Source of the DNA: Skermanella stibiiresistens SB22 | GTDB lineage: Bacteria; Pseudomonadota; Alphaproteobacteria; Azospirillales; Azospirillaceae | NCBI RefSeq assembly: GCF_000576635.1 | Contig: NZ_AVFL01000025.1 | Location: 1-64,000, forward strand | DNA length: 64,000 bases | Direction of reading: 5' to 3' | In this document: positions 1-9,504 of the stretch, piece by piece | Layout: every line of letters starts with the position of its first letter | Position numbering within the stretch: the stretch's first letter is position 1 | Notes under the pieces: model-generated | What the model was told of the DNA's origin: nothing | The model's input: the letters and a program-made list of their open reading frames with translations, nothing else | Databases searched by the model: none | Translations under genes and position numbers: made by a program

Positions 1-3000
1 GGTTGTCCGCTCCCACCGCCCTGGCGAGATCGGCCAGCTTGGCGGCCATGCAAGCCGTCGGCCCGACGGGAACGCCGCCAAGCGTCCGCCGCGCCGCCCC
101 CTCGCTCCGGTCGACCAGATCGATGATCACGGCGGAGAGCTTGGCCCACTCGATCGGCTTGGTCAGGAACCCGTCGAGACCGGCGCTGGCGTAGGCGTCA
201 CGATTCTCGGGTAGGACATCGGCGGTCAGGGCCACGATCGGCACCGACCGGAAGGGCTCCTCCAGTTCGCGGATGGCGCGGGAGGCGGTCGGCCCGTCCA
301 TCACCGGCATCTGCATGTCCATCAGCACGATGTCGAACCGCTCGGCCGACGCCGCTTCCAGCGCGCGCTGTCCATTCGCCACCGCCTCGACCGAATGGCC
401 CATCCGCTGAAGTCCGGTCGCGATCATCATCCGGTTGATGTCGCTATCCTCGGCCAGCAGCACCCGGCATTTCCGCGCCGCCATCGGAACCGCCCGGCGC
501 TGCGGAGCCGAGGCCGTCGGGGCGGCGACGGACTCCTCCGCCCGGATGGTGAAACGGAAGGTCGAACCCGCCCCGGGGGCGCTCCTGACGCCGATCGTTC
601 CACCCATCGCCGTCACCAGCCGCCGGCAGATCGCCAAGCCCAGGCCCGTACCGCCGAACCGGCGGGTGGTCGAGTTGTCGGCTTGCACGAAAGCCTCGAA
701 CAACCTGCCTTGCTCATCCTCGCTCATGCCGAGGCCGCTGTCGGCGACCTCGAAGGCCAATGACAGGCCGCCCCCGGCGGGCGTGAGGGACTCGCGTCCT
801 GCGCGCACCGTGATCTGCCCGCGCTCGGTGAACTTGATCGCGTTGCCGACCAGGTTGAACAGCACCTGCCGAAGCCGGGTAGGATCGCCCCTGACCTCCG
901 TCGGCACCCTGCTGTCCACCGTCACGTTCAGCGCCACGCCCTTTTCCGACGCCCGCGCGGCGAACAGCCGGGCGACCTCGTCGATCACCTCGCGCGGCCG
1001 GTACTCGATCGTCTCCAGCCTGAGCTGCCCGGCCTCGATCTTCGAGAAGTCCAGGATGTCGTTCAGGATGTTCATCAGGGTGCCGGCCGATGTCCGGAGC
1101 ACCTCGGCGAAGCCGCGCTGCTCGTCGGGAAGGGGGCCGCCCAGCAGCAGGTCGATCATGCCGAGCACGCCGGTCATCGGCGTGCGGAGTTCGTGGCTCA
1201 TCATCGCCAGGAACTGGGACTTGGCGTTGTTGGCCGCCTCGGCCCGCAAGCGCTGCTCGTCGGCATCGCGGCGGGCGCGCTCGAGTTCGTCCTCGAAGCG
1301 CTTGCGGTCGGTCACGTCGATGGCGGTGACCTGCAGCGCCGGCTGGCCCATCCAGTCCACCACCCTCCCTTGGACATCGACCCAGATGACGGCGCCGTCC
1401 TTCCGCAAATGCGGCTCGCGGGCGACCAGACCGTCCCGATCCGATCCATCCATCAGCGCGGGCAGCCCGGCGACGGCTCCGGCGCGCCGATCCTCGGCCA
1501 GCAGCGGCAACAGGGAGGATAGGGCCATCACCTCGTCCGCCGTTCCATAGCCATGGATACGCGCGAAGGCGCCGTTGACGAAGAGCGGGCGGAAATCGCG
1601 ATGGATCACGATGCCCTGGATCGAACCTTCGATCAGGTCGCGAAACCGCGCCTCGCTGGCGGCCTGCGCCCTTTCCGCCTCCCGCCACTCGGTGATGTCG
1701 ACCGTCGAGCCGATCAGCAGCTTCCGGTCACCCAGTTTCTCGACATGCTTGTGGGTCAGCAGCGTCCGCGTCTGGCCGCCCATGTCCATGTCCACGACCG
1801 TGTTCAGCGGCGGGGCCCCTTCCAGCAGCCGCAAGTCCTCGGCATCCAGACGGTCGGCGATCGGTTCCGGCAGCAGATCCTGAGCCGTGAGACCGATCAG
1901 GTCGGCTTTGCCACGGTTGACGGAATCCGCGAAATGCCGGTTGAACAGGATCAGGCGCCTGTCCTCGTCCTTGACGAAGACGTTCACCGGGATGGCGTCG
2001 AGGATCGCCTCGGTCAGTTGCGCCTGCTCGCGCAGCCTGCGCTCCTGGTCCTTCATCCAGGTGATGTCGCTCCGCGTTCCGACGACGCCGCCGTCGCGCG
2101 TCCTGCGCTCCTCGATGCGCAGCCAGCGGCCATCATCCATCCGCCGCTCGATCCGCTCTCCCGGATGTTCGTGGATCGCCAGGCGGTCGGCGACCCAGCC
2201 ATCGATGCCGCCGGGGTGCTGGCGGATCTCGGTCGGGTAGCGCGCCTCGGCGTAGGCCCTCAGGATCTCGGCGAAGGTTCGGCCCGGCGCCACGGCGGCG
2301 GGCTCCAGGTCGTAGATGCGGCGGTAGCGTTCGTTGCAGATCACCAGCCTGTCATCGGCGTCGAACAGGACGAAACCGTCCGGGATCGCCTCGATCGCCT
2401 CGCGCAGCCGGTGTTCCGCTTTGCGGGCCGCTTCCTCCGACAGTTTCTGCCGGGTGATGTCGGTATGGGCGCCGACCATCCGCACGCTCCTGCCCTCGGC
2501 ATCGAGAACGTGGATCGCGCGGCTGTAGATGTAGACGAGATGGCCTTGCTTATGCCGGAACCGCTGCACCGCGGCGAAATCCTCGCGGCGGCCGGCGTTG
2601 TAGTCCTCGACCATCCGCAGCGCGGCATCCCTGTCCTCGGGCAGGATCAGGCCGCCCCAGGCCTCCAGCGTGTTGGGGATCTCATGATCCTCGTAACCCA
2701 GCTGCGCCTTCCACTGGGAGGAGAACCAGATCCTACCAGTCCGCAGGTCCCAGTCCCAGATACCGTCTCGGCCGGCCCGAAGCGCCAGCGTCAGCAGTTC
2801 GCGGTTGTCCAGCAACTCGCGCTCGACCGTCTTCGACTTGGAGACGTCGGCGAAGCCGACGCAGAAGCCGTCCCCCACCCGGACGGCCCTGATCCGGAAC
2901 CAGAGCTGGATCCCGTCGTGATCGTACCAGCGCTCGCTTTCCCAGGTCTCGCCGGTCTCGACGACGCCGACATAGGCGTCGAACAGCCCGTCGGCCCTGT

Positions 3001-3247
3001 TGCCGGGCACCACCTCCAGGAGACGGCGTCCGATCAACTCCCCGGCGGGGCGCCCGACGATCTCGGCCCCCACCGCGTTGGCGAGCAGCCATTCGAAATC
3101 CACGATCCCGCCATCGGCGCCCCGCACCGCGCGGAAGGACATCAGCCCGATGAAGGCGCCATCGAGCATTCCCCGTATCAGGAGTGCCTGATCCGGGGGT
3201 TCCGAGGGAACGCCTTCCAAAGGATCGCTCGGCTTCACTTGATGCAT
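1..3247 (-). CDS. Hybrid sensor histidine kinase/response regulator with five PAS domains (3' end cut off)
   Basis: Cytosolic phosphorelay kinase: no membrane segment or signal peptide is visible. The frame opens at ATG 3247 (MHQVKPSD), the first start after an in-frame stop, with a GGGA just upstream. Five PAS units follow, recognisable by repeated DIT/DVT-type ends (for example near residues 150, 290, 420, 545 and 665). Then come a HisKA domain with the phospho-acceptor in FLAMMSHELRTPM (His685), a HATPase domain with an N-box (GNAIKF, Asn802) and GLGM/GTGLGL boxes, and a receiver domain with phospho-Asp977 in IVLMDMQMP. The reading frame is still open at base 1, so a further receiver or Hpt domain cannot be excluded. 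The input signal is unknown; the PAS stack suggests redox or small-ligand sensing. No partner gene is adjacent. Confident as to class. Confidence 0.93.
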   Translation of the reverse strand, partial: MHQVKPSDPLEGVPSEPPDQALLIRGMLDGAFIGLMSFRAVRGADGGIVDFEWLLANAVGAEIVGRPAGELIGRRLLEVVPGNRADGLFDAYVGVVETGETWESERWYDHDGIQLWFRIRAVRVGDGFCVGFADVSKSKTVERELLDNRELLTLALRAGRDGIWDWDLRTGRIWFSSQWKAQLGYEDHEIPNTLEAWGGLILPEDRDAALRMVEDYNAGRREDFAAVQRFRHKQGHLVYIYSRAIHVLDAEGRSVRMVGAHTDITRQKLSEEAARKAEHRLREAIEAIPDGFVLFDADDRLVICNERYRRIYDLEPAAVAPGRTFAEILRAYAEARYPTEIRQHPGGIDGWVADRLAIHEHPGERIERRMDDGRWLRIEERRTRDGGVVGTRSDITWMKDQERRLREQAQLTEAILDAIPVNVFVKDEDRRLILFNRHFADSVNRGKADLIGLTAQDLLPEPIADRLDAEDLRLLEGAPPLNTVVDMDMGGQTRTLLTHKHVEKLGDRKLLIGSTVDITEWREAERAQAASEARFRDLIEGSIQGIVIHRDFRPLFVNGAFARIHGYGTADEVMALSSLLPLLAEDRRAGAVAGLPALMDGSDRDGLVAREPHLRKDGAVIWVDVQGRVVDWMGQPALQVTAIDVTDRKRFEDELERARRDADEQRLRAEAANNAKSQFLAMMSHELRTPMTGVLGMIDLLLGGPLPDEQRGFAEVLRTSAGTLMNILNDILDFSKIEAGQLRLETIEYRPREVIDEVARLFAARASEKGVALNVTVDSRVPTEVRGDPTRLRQVLFNLVGNAIKFTERGQITVRAGRESLTPAGGGLSLAFEVADSGLGMSEDEQGRLFEAFVQADNSTTRRFGGTGLGLAICRRLVTAMGGTIGVRSAPGAGSTFRFTIRAEESVAAPTASAPQRRAVPMAARKCRVLLAEDSDINRMMIATGLQRMGHSVEAVANGQRALEAASAERFDIVLMDMQMPVMDGPTASRAIRELEEPFRSVPIVALTADVLPENRDAYASAGLDGFLTKPIEWAKLSAVIIDLVDRSEGAARRTLGGVPVGPTACMAAKLADLARAVGADN

Positions 3248-3518
3248 TTTCCCAATGGAACGCCCTGATGCTTCGTGAACGGCGGCCTCGATATCTTGGG
3301 CTCTCCACCACCACGCGCGGGATGCTACCTCAAAAGGCTAGGGCCGGGATAGATCTAGTGTCATCGTGTCAACATCCAAATCGATCGGGACCCCGAAATG
3401 GTGGTGCGGCATAAGCTGATGACTGATATCCGCCAATCCCAGACCGCTTGTTCCAGGGCGAGGCTGTGGTAAAACCCCGGTCAATCGATGAAACCACGCC
3501 TCCCGGGGGAACCAGTCC

Positions 3519-4919
3519 ATGGCCGACAAGCCAGCGTTTCGCACCGAATCCGACAGTTTCGGTCCCATCGAAGTCCCCGCCGACCGCTATTGGGGCGCGC
3601 AGACCCAGCGATCGCTGCACAACTTCAAGATCGGCGGCGAGCGGATGCCTCCTCCCATGGTGCGGGCGCTGGGCATCCAGAAGAAGGCCGCCGCCATGGC
3701 CAACATGTCGCTGGGCGTGCTGGACGACAAGATCGGTCAAGCCATGCTGGACGCGGCGGAGGAGGTGATCGAGGGCACGCTGATCGACCATTTCCCGCTG
3801 GTGGTCTGGCAGACCGGTTCCGGCACCCAGACCAACATGAACGCCAACGAGGTCATCTCCAACCGCGCGATCGAGATCCTGGGCGGCGAGATGGGGTCCA
3901 AGAAGCCGGTCCACCCGAACGACCACGTCAACATGGGCCAGTCGTCCAACGACAGCTTCCCGACCGCCATGCACATCGCCGCGGTCGAGCAGGTCCACCA
4001 TGAGCTGATCCCCTCGCTCGAGCACCTGCATTCGGCGCTCGACGGCAAGGCCAAGGAATTCGCCGAGATCGTCAAGATCGGCCGCACCCACCTCCAGGAC
4101 GCGACGCCGCTGACGCTCGGCCAGGAGTTCTCGGGCTACGTGACCCAGGTCGCCTACGGCATCGAGCGGGTCAAGGGCATCCTGCCGCGCCTGCTGCAAC
4201 TGGCCCAGGGCGGCACGGCGGTCGGCACCGGCCTGAACGCCAAGAAGGGCTTCGCGGAGGAGTTCGCCGCCAACGTCGAGCGGATCACCGGCCTGCCCTT
4301 CGTCACGGCGCCCAACAAGTTCGAGGCGCTGGCCGCCCACGACGCCCTGGTCGAGGGATCCGGCGCGCTCAACACGGTGGCGGTGTCGCTGTTCAAGATC
4401 GCCAACGACATCCGCCTGCTGGGCTCCGGCCCGCGTTGCGGCATCGGCGAGTTGAGCCTGCCCGAGAACGAGCCCGGCTCGTCGATCATGCCGGGCAAGG
4501 TCAACCCGACCCAGTCGGAGGCGATGACCATGGTCTGCGCCCATGTCATGGGCAATCACACCGCGATCACCTTCGCCGGCGCCAATGGCCATTTCGAACT
4601 GAACGTCTTCAAGCCGGTCATCATCTACAACTTCCTGCAATCGGTCCGGCTGCTGGCCGACGCGGCGCGCAGCTTCACCGACAACTGCGTGGTCGGAATC
4701 GAGGTCAACACCGACCGCGTCACCAAGCTGATGAACGAGTCGCTGATGCTGGTGACGGCGCTCAACCCGCATATCGGCTACGACAACGCGGCCAAGATCG
4801 CGAAGAAGGCGCACAAGGAGGGCACCACCCTGGTCGAGGCCGGCGTGGCGCTCGGCCTTCTGACGCCGGAGCAGTTCGACCAGTGGGTCCGCCCGCTGGA
4901 CATGATCGGCCCGCGCTGA
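3519..4919 (+). CDS. fumC: Fumarate hydratase class II
   Basis: Reversibly hydrates fumarate to L-malate in the TCA cycle; class II enzymes are iron-free cytosolic homotetramers. The 466-residue length is normal for the family. The N-terminal [10 protein letters not shown] block, the [13 protein letters not shown] and [12 protein letters not shown] substrate-site blocks, and the fumarase/aspartase signature [13 protein letters not shown] (residues 320-332, containing the catalytic serine loop) are all present. ATG 3519 follows a purine-rich GGGGGAA at normal spacing. The gene is monocistronic: about 270 bp of upstream space and a strong intrinsic terminator just after the stop. Paralogous aspartase or argininosuccinate lyase is unlikely, because the blocks are those of FumC. 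Confidence 0.97.
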   Translation: MADKPAFRTESDSFGPIEVPADRYWGAQTQRSLHNFKIGGERMPPPMVRALGIQKKAAAMANMSLGVLDDKIGQAMLDAAEEVIEGTLIDHFPLVVWQTGSGTQTNMNANEVISNRAIEILGGEMGSKKPVHPNDHVNMGQSSNDSFPTAMHIAAVEQVHHELIPSLEHLHSALDGKAKEFAEIVKIGRTHLQDATPLTLGQEFSGYVTQVAYGIERVKGILPRLLQLAQGGTAVGTGLNAKKGFAEEFAANVERITGLPFVTAPNKFEALAAHDALVEGSGALNTVAVSLFKIANDIRLLGSGPRCGIGELSLPENEPGSSIMPGKVNPTQSEAMTMVCAHVMGNHTAITFAGANGHFELNVFKPVIIYNFLQSVRLLADAARSFTDNCVVGIEVNTDRVTKLMNESLMLVTALNPHIGYDNAAKIAKKAHKEGTTLVEAGVALGLLTPEQFDQWVRPLDMIGPR

Positions 4920-4926
4920 CACCAAC

Positions 4927-4964
4927 GCGCCGCCCATCCGAAACGGGGCGGGCGGCGCTTTCTT
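4927..4964 (+). terminator. Rho-independent terminator of fumC
   Basis: A perfect 9-bp stem GCGCCGCCC (4927-4935) / GGGCGGCGC (4950-4958) with a 14-nt loop is followed directly by TTTCTT. It starts 7 nt after the fumC stop codon. Confidence 0.85.
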
Positions 4965-4991
4965 GCATCCGCCATCGGGCGGCCGGGAGCG

Positions 4992-5255
4992 ATGATGGAC
5001 AGCGCGATCAGGAAACGCTCGGTCACCATCGCCGGCCATCCCACCAGCGTCTCGCTGGAGGCGGCCTTTTGGGACGCGCTCAAGGATATCGCGGCGGCGC
5101 GCGGCGTGTCGATCAACGCGCTGATCGAGGCGATCGACGAGGGACGCGGCGGCAACCTGTCCAGCGCCATCCGCGTCTTCATCCTCGCCGAAGTGATCAA
5201 GACCGCCGGGCCCGGCGCGGCCTCCCCCTCCACCGGACTTCCCAAGGGGGAATGA
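4992..5255 (+). CDS. Small ribbon-helix-helix (RHH) domain protein
   Basis: An 87-residue protein with the pattern of a ribbon-helix-helix fold. A short beta strand (KRSVTIAGHPTSVSLE) is followed by two helices (FWDALKDIAAARGVSINALIEAI and an ISSAIRVFIL-like second helix). Family members bind DNA as dimers, often as autoregulators. The start is ATG 4992 or the adjacent ATG 4995, preceded by GGGAGCG. The stop codon overlaps the start of the DUF599 membrane-protein gene (ATGA), so the two are translationally coupled. What it regulates is not visible; it could also be a structural RHH protein without a DNA role. Confidence 0.8.
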   Translation: MMDSAIRKRSVTIAGHPTSVSLEAAFWDALKDIAAARGVSINALIEAIDEGRGGNLSSAIRVFILAEVIKTAGPGAASPSTGLPKGE

Positions 5256-5980
5256 TGCCAGTCGACATCTCGATCCCCGATCTGACGGCGCTGTGCCTCT
5301 TCCTGGTCGCGTGGTGCGGCTACACCTTGATCATGGACCATCTCGCCAGCCGGCTTTCCGATCGCTTCGGAGGGGTCAACCACCATCTCAAGCTGCTGCG
5401 CGGCGAGTGGATGAGGCGGATGCTGGAACGCGAGAACAGGATCATGGACACCGCCCTGGTCGGCCACACGATCCACTCCGTGACCTTCTTCGCGTCGACC
5501 TCGATGCTGATCCTGGCCGGTCTGGTGGGCTTGCTGGGCTCGGTCGAGGCGGCGCATGGCATGCTCAGCCAGTTCAGCTTCGCCAGCCCGGTGACGCGCG
5601 AGTTCTTCGAGTTGAAGATCCTGCTGCTGTTCGGGATCTTCATCTTCGGCTTCCTCAAGTTCACCTGGGCGATCCGGCAGTACAACTATTGCTGCGCCAT
5701 GATGGGCAGCGCCCCGATAGCGCCGCTGGCCCCGGACGATCTCGACGCCTACGCCAAGGAGATCGGACACGTGCTGACCCTGGCCGGAGCCAGCTTCAAC
5801 GGCGGCTTGCGCGCCTACTATTTCGCGCTGGCGGCCCTGACCTGGTTCGTTGGGCCGTACCCGTTCATGTTCGCGACCTTGTGGGTGATCCTGGTCCTGC
5901 TTCGCCGCCAGTTCGTCTCCCGCACCTACCACGCGATGCGCCGCCACGCCGAGAAGCTGGAGGATCGGGGCGGGCGGTGA
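5252..5980 (+). CDS. DUF599 family integral membrane protein
   Basis: A 242-residue polytopic membrane protein. Hydrophobic segments are visible near residues 8-28 (LTALCLFLVAWCGYTLIM), 70-95 (FFASTSMLILAGLVGLLG), 118-138 (LLLFGIFIFGFLKFTWAI) and 190-222 (YYFALAALTWFVG...WVILVLL). The overall pattern and the FLKFTWAIRQYNY segment match DUF599. The biochemical function is unknown. It starts at ATGATG 5252 after AAGGGGG, overlaps the preceding RHH gene by four bases, and converges with the GNAT gene, whose stop lies 2 bp away. Confidence 0.8.
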   Translation: MMPVDISIPDLTALCLFLVAWCGYTLIMDHLASRLSDRFGGVNHHLKLLRGEWMRRMLERENRIMDTALVGHTIHSVTFFASTSMLILAGLVGLLGSVEAAHGMLSQFSFASPVTREFFELKILLLFGIFIFGFLKFTWAIRQYNYCCAMMGSAPIAPLAPDDLDAYAKEIGHVLTLAGASFNGGLRAYYFALAALTWFVGPYPFMFATLWVILVLLRRQFVSRTYHAMRRHAEKLEDRGGR

Positions 5981-5982
5981 TC

Positions 5983-6552
5983 CTACGCGACGGCGGATAC
6001 CGGGTCGGAGGGCCCGGCCCGCCACTGGTCGAGCACGCCATCGACCACGGCCGAGCCGCTGTCGAGCGCCTCCTGGAGCAGGCTCATCTGACTGGGCCAT
6101 GGCAGCTCGATCCGGCCGGTGACCTCGCCATGCTCCGAATCCAGTTTACCCAGGAACTTGCGGACGACGGCCTGCATGCGGCGGTTGCCGATCAGGCAGA
6201 TCAGGACGAGGCGGCGGATCGCGCGGTTGCGGGCGACGGTCAGGATGCGGCGGACCACCCCCGATCCCAGCCCCTGGTTCTGGAAATCCCGCTCGACGCT
6301 GACCGCCAGTTCGCCCTCGCCCGGCCAGACCTTCGGTTCGGTGCGCAGTTCCGCGACCGCCCTCAGTTCGCCCCGCACGAAGCAGCCCACCATGATCGTG
6401 AAGCGCCAGTCGATGCCCTGGCAATGGACGGCGATCGACTCGTCGGTCTTGAAGCCGCAGAACCGCGAATAGCGGTCGTTGGACGACAGCCTAAGAAGAT
6501 GGTCGCGATAGGCGCGGAGGTCGGTGGGAAGCAGCTTGCGATAGACCGTCAT
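5983..6552 (-). CDS. GNAT-family N-acetyltransferase
   Basis: A 189-residue protein that is probably a single GNAT domain transferring an acetyl group from acetyl-CoA to an unknown amine. The core strand and acetyl-CoA loop are seen as ELAVSVERDFQNQGLGSGVVRRILTVA: QNQGLG at about residues 92-97 is a Q/R-x-x-G-x-G/A-type pyrophosphate loop. It starts at ATG 6552 after GAAACGTCC, a weak ribosome site. The stop is 2 bp from that of the DUF599 gene on the other strand. Related sequences include acetyltransferases fused to acyl-CoA synthetases, but here the domain stands alone. Confidence 0.8.
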   Translation of the reverse strand: MTVYRKLLPTDLRAYRDHLLRLSSNDRYSRFCGFKTDESIAVHCQGIDWRFTIMVGCFVRGELRAVAELRTEPKVWPGEGELAVSVERDFQNQGLGSGVVRRILTVARNRAIRRLVLICLIGNRRMQAVVRKFLGKLDSEHGEVTGRIELPWPSQMSLLQEALDSGSAVVDGVLDQWRAGPSDPVSAVA

Positions 6553-6830
6553 GGACGTTTCTTTCGTGGAGTCGACGCGATGAACGCCTTGATCCCCGAG
6601 CCTTCCCTTCCCCGTCGCGGGACGCCCGCCACTCGCGCGGAGGCGTCTCCAGCATAGCCATTGGTGTGATCACCGCCACTATATTGCACTGCAGCAAACG
6701 CTTTCAAATCTCATGTGTTGCACCGCGGCGAAAAAAGGGCATCCGGTGGCGACGATGTCACAGTTGGCGTCGGGCGGATCGATGGTTATGCTCGGTCATA
6801 TCGCCAGCCGCCGGATCGTCGATCATCGTC

Positions 6831-7568
6831 ATGAGCATTTGGGGGAAAATCCTGGGTGGAGCCGCCGGCTTCGCCGTCGGCGGACCGATCGGTGGCCTGC
6901 TCGGCGCCGTCGCGGGTCACGCGGTCGATCTCTACCGCGAGGAGGAGACCGAAACCGACGCCACCCAGCAGATCGCCTTCACCATCGGCGTCATCGTGCT
7001 CAGCGCCAAGATGGCGAAGGTCGATGGCATGGTGACCCGGCACGAGGTCAACGCCTTCAAGCAAGTCTTCAGCATTCCTCCCGACGAGATGAGGAATGTC
7101 GGCCGCATCTTCGACATGGCGCGGCGCGACAGTCAGGGATGGGAGCCCTACGCGCGGCAGATCGCCAAGCTGCTGGCCGACCGGCCCGCCGTGCTGGAGG
7201 ACCTGCTGGACGGCCTGTTCCACATCGCCCGCGCCGATGGCGACCTGCGCGAGGCGGAGATCGGCTACCTCCAGGGAATTTCCAAGGTGTTCGGCTTCTC
7301 CGACACCGATTTCCTGCGCATCCGGGCCTGCAACGGCTGCGCTCCCCAAGACGACGCCTATGCCGTACTCGGGCTGACGCCCGCGGCGACCGACGACGAG
7401 GTCAAGGCGGCGCACCGCCAACTGGTCCGCGATCACCACCCCGACCGGCTGATCGCGCAGGGGCTGCCGCAGGACTTCGTCGATATCGCCACCGACAAGC
7501 TGGCGGCGATCAACGCCGCGCATGACCGCATTCGCAAGGAGCGCGGCGTGGTGATGGAAACCGCGTGA
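6831..7568 (+). CDS. TerB/DnaJ domain protein (DjlA-like co-chaperone)
   Basis: A 245-residue protein. Residues 5-35 form a glycine-zipper, membrane-prone helix (GGAAGFAVGGPIGGLLGAVAG). A TerB-type alpha-helical domain with acidic motifs (KVDGMVTRHEV, RADGDLREAE) covers about residues 50-165. A C-terminal J domain from about residue 178 carries the invariant HPD tripeptide in RQLVRDHHPDRL. This layout is that of DjlA, a membrane-anchored J-protein that stimulates DnaK. ATG 6831 was chosen because it opens the glycine-zipper helix; upstream in-frame sequence reads as non-coding and the ribosome site is weak. It is a monocistronic unit upstream of the ABC-F gene. Confidence 0.85.
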   Translation: MSIWGKILGGAAGFAVGGPIGGLLGAVAGHAVDLYREEETETDATQQIAFTIGVIVLSAKMAKVDGMVTRHEVNAFKQVFSIPPDEMRNVGRIFDMARRDSQGWEPYARQIAKLLADRPAVLEDLLDGLFHIARADGDLREAEIGYLQGISKVFGFSDTDFLRIRACNGCAPQDDAYAVLGLTPAATDDEVKAAHRQLVRDHHPDRLIAQGLPQDFVDIATDKLAAINAAHDRIRKERGVVMETA

Positions 7569-7671
7569 CGCGCGGCCACGCCGTCAAGTCCCCCTTCCCT
7601 GTTTCCTAGCCCCTGCCTTGCTGACTTAGCGCTTGCCGAAAGGGGGGGTATCACCTTTATAGCTTCCGGTC

Positions 7672-9504
7672 ATGGCTCCTAATCCTCCCCTGGTCGCGCT
7701 GATGGGCGCCACGGTCACTTTCGGCGGTCTGCCGGTGTTCGAGAAGATCGATCTCGGCATCGCGCGCGGCGAGAAGGTGTGCCTGGTCGGTCGCAACGGC
7801 AGCGGCAAATCCACCCTCATGAAGCTTCTCGCCGGCCTGATCCGACAGGACGACGGCGAGCGCTTCCTCCAACCCGGCACGCGCGTGGCCTATCTGGCGC
7901 AGGATCCGTCCTTCGCCGGCTACGCGAACGTTCACGACTTCGTCGCGGAGGGACTGCCCCCTGACGATCAGGACGCGCTGCACCGGGTCGACGCCGTGCT
8001 GGATCGGCTGCAACTGGTCGGCGACCGCTCCCCCGCCAACCTGTCGGGCGGCGAGGCGCGCCGGGCGGCGCTCGGGCGCGCGCTGGTCTCCAACCCCGAT
8101 GTCCTGCTGCTGGACGAGCCGACCAACCACCTCGACCTGCCGACGATCGAGTGGCTGGAGGGCGAGTTGCAGGCCTATCGCGGCGGTTTGCTGCTGATCA
8201 GCCACGACCGCGCCTTCCTGTCCAAGCTGTCGCGCCGGACGCTATGGCTGGACCGCGGCGGCATCCGCGAGACCGAACGCGGCTTCGCCGAGTTCGAGGT
8301 CTGGCAGCAGGAGGTCTTCGCGTCGGAGGAGATCGCCGCCCACAAGCTCGACCGCAAGATCGCCGCCGAGACGCAATGGATGCGGGAAGGCATCAGTGCC
8401 CGGCGGACCCGCAACATGGGCCGCGTCCGCGCCTTGACCCAGCTCCGCACCGACCGCGCCGAGCGGGTGCGCGGTGGCCAGCAGGTCAAGCTGGGGGTCG
8501 CCGAGGGCGAGTCGAGCGGACGTCTGGTGATCGAGGCCGAACACATCGTCAAGGGCTTCGACGGGCCCGAGGGCCGGCGTGAGGTCGCCAAGGACTTCTC
8601 GACCCGCATCCTGCGCGGCGACCGGGTCGGCCTGATCGGCCCCAATGGCGCCGGCAAGACCACGCTGCTCAAGATCCTGACCGGCCAGATGCCGCCGGAC
8701 GCCGGAACGGTGCGGCTGGGTGTCAACCTGCAGCCGGTCTATTTCGACCAGCGGCGCGCGGCGCTCGACCCCGACGCCACGATCCACCAGACGCTCTGCC
8801 CGTTCGGTGGCGACAGCGTCAATGTTGGCGGCACGTCGCGCCATGTCGCCTCCTACATGAGGGACTTCCTGTTCGACCCGCGCCTGAAGGACACACCGAC
8901 CCGGGCGCTGTCGGGCGGTGAGCGGAATCGGCTGCTGCTGGCGACCCTGTTCGCCCGACCGTCGAACCTGATGATCCTCGACGAGCCGACCAACGACCTC
9001 GACATCGACACGCTCGACCTGCTGGAAGAGGTCCTGAGCGACTACGACGGCACGCTGCTGCTGGTCAGCCACGACCGCGACTTCCTCGACCGTCTGGTGA
9101 CCTCGGTGATCGCGGTGGAGGGTGTCGGAGAGGTCCAGGAATATGTCGGCGGCTATTCCGACTACGCCACCCTGCGCCGCCAGAAGGCCGGCGCCGAGGC
9201 CGACACCGCCAAGGCGCGGCGGAAGGAAACCGCCCCGCCGCCGGGCGAGGCCAAGCAGCGGCGCAAGCTGAGCTACAAGCTCCAGCGCGAGCTGGATGGT
9301 TTGCCGGAGCTGATGGACGGGCTGAACAAGAAAATCAAAGCGGCCGAGACCAAGATGGCCGACGCCGATTTCTTCAGCCGCGATCCCACCGGGTTCCAGA
9401 AGACCAGCGAGGGCATGGGCAAGCTCCAGGCTGAATTGGAAGCCGCCGAGGAACGTTGGCTCGAACTGGAGGCGATGCGGGAAGAACTGGAAGCTTCCTC
9501 TTGA
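7672..9504 (+). CDS. ABC-F family ATPase (Uup-like)
   Basis: A 610-residue soluble protein with two ABC ATPase domains and no membrane segment. Walker A motifs are GRNGSGKS (residues 40-47) and GPNGAGKT (323-330). Signature motifs are LSGGEARR (124-131) and LSGGERNR (413-420), and Walker B regions end in LLLDEPTNHLD and MILDEPTNDLD. A charged C-terminal coiled coil (residues about 530-608) matches the Uup type, which binds DNA or ribosomes and affects transposon excision and ribosome function. The ATG lies 9 bp after a weak AT-rich TTTATAGCTT and lacks an obvious ribosome site. The next gene overlaps the stop (TTGA), implying a three-gene operon with the EamA exporter and the amidase. Confidence 0.93.
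   Translation: MAPNPPLVALMGATVTFGGLPVFEKIDLGIARGEKVCLVGRNGSGKSTLMKLLAGLIRQDDGERFLQPGTRVAYLAQDPSFAGYANVHDFVAEGLPPDDQDALHRVDAVLDRLQLVGDRSPANLSGGEARRAALGRALVSNPDVLLLDEPTNHLDLPTIEWLEGELQAYRGGLLLISHDRAFLSKLSRRTLWLDRGGIRETERGFAEFEVWQQEVFASEEIAAHKLDRKIAAETQWMREGISARRTRNMGRVRALTQLRTDRAERVRGGQQVKLGVAEGESSGRLVIEAEHIVKGFDGPEGRREVAKDFSTRILRGDRVGLIGPNGAGKTTLLKILTGQMPPDAGTVRLGVNLQPVYFDQRRAALDPDATIHQTLCPFGGDSVNVGGTSRHVASYMRDFLFDPRLKDTPTRALSGGERNRLLLATLFARPSNLMILDEPTNDLDIDTLDLLEEVLSDYDGTLLLVSHDRDFLDRLVTSVIAVEGVGEVQEYVGGYSDYATLRRQKAGAEADTAKARRKETAPPPGEAKQRRKLSYKLQRELDGLPELMDGLNKKIKAAETKMADADFFSRDPTGFQKTSEGMGKLQAELEAAEERWLELEAMREELEASS

Noticed and set aside
6684-6697. TTGCACTGCAGCAA as a PhaR-type operator
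   Set aside because: It looks like TGC/GCA-rich PhaR sites, but no phasin or PHA gene is adjacent and the motif is short.
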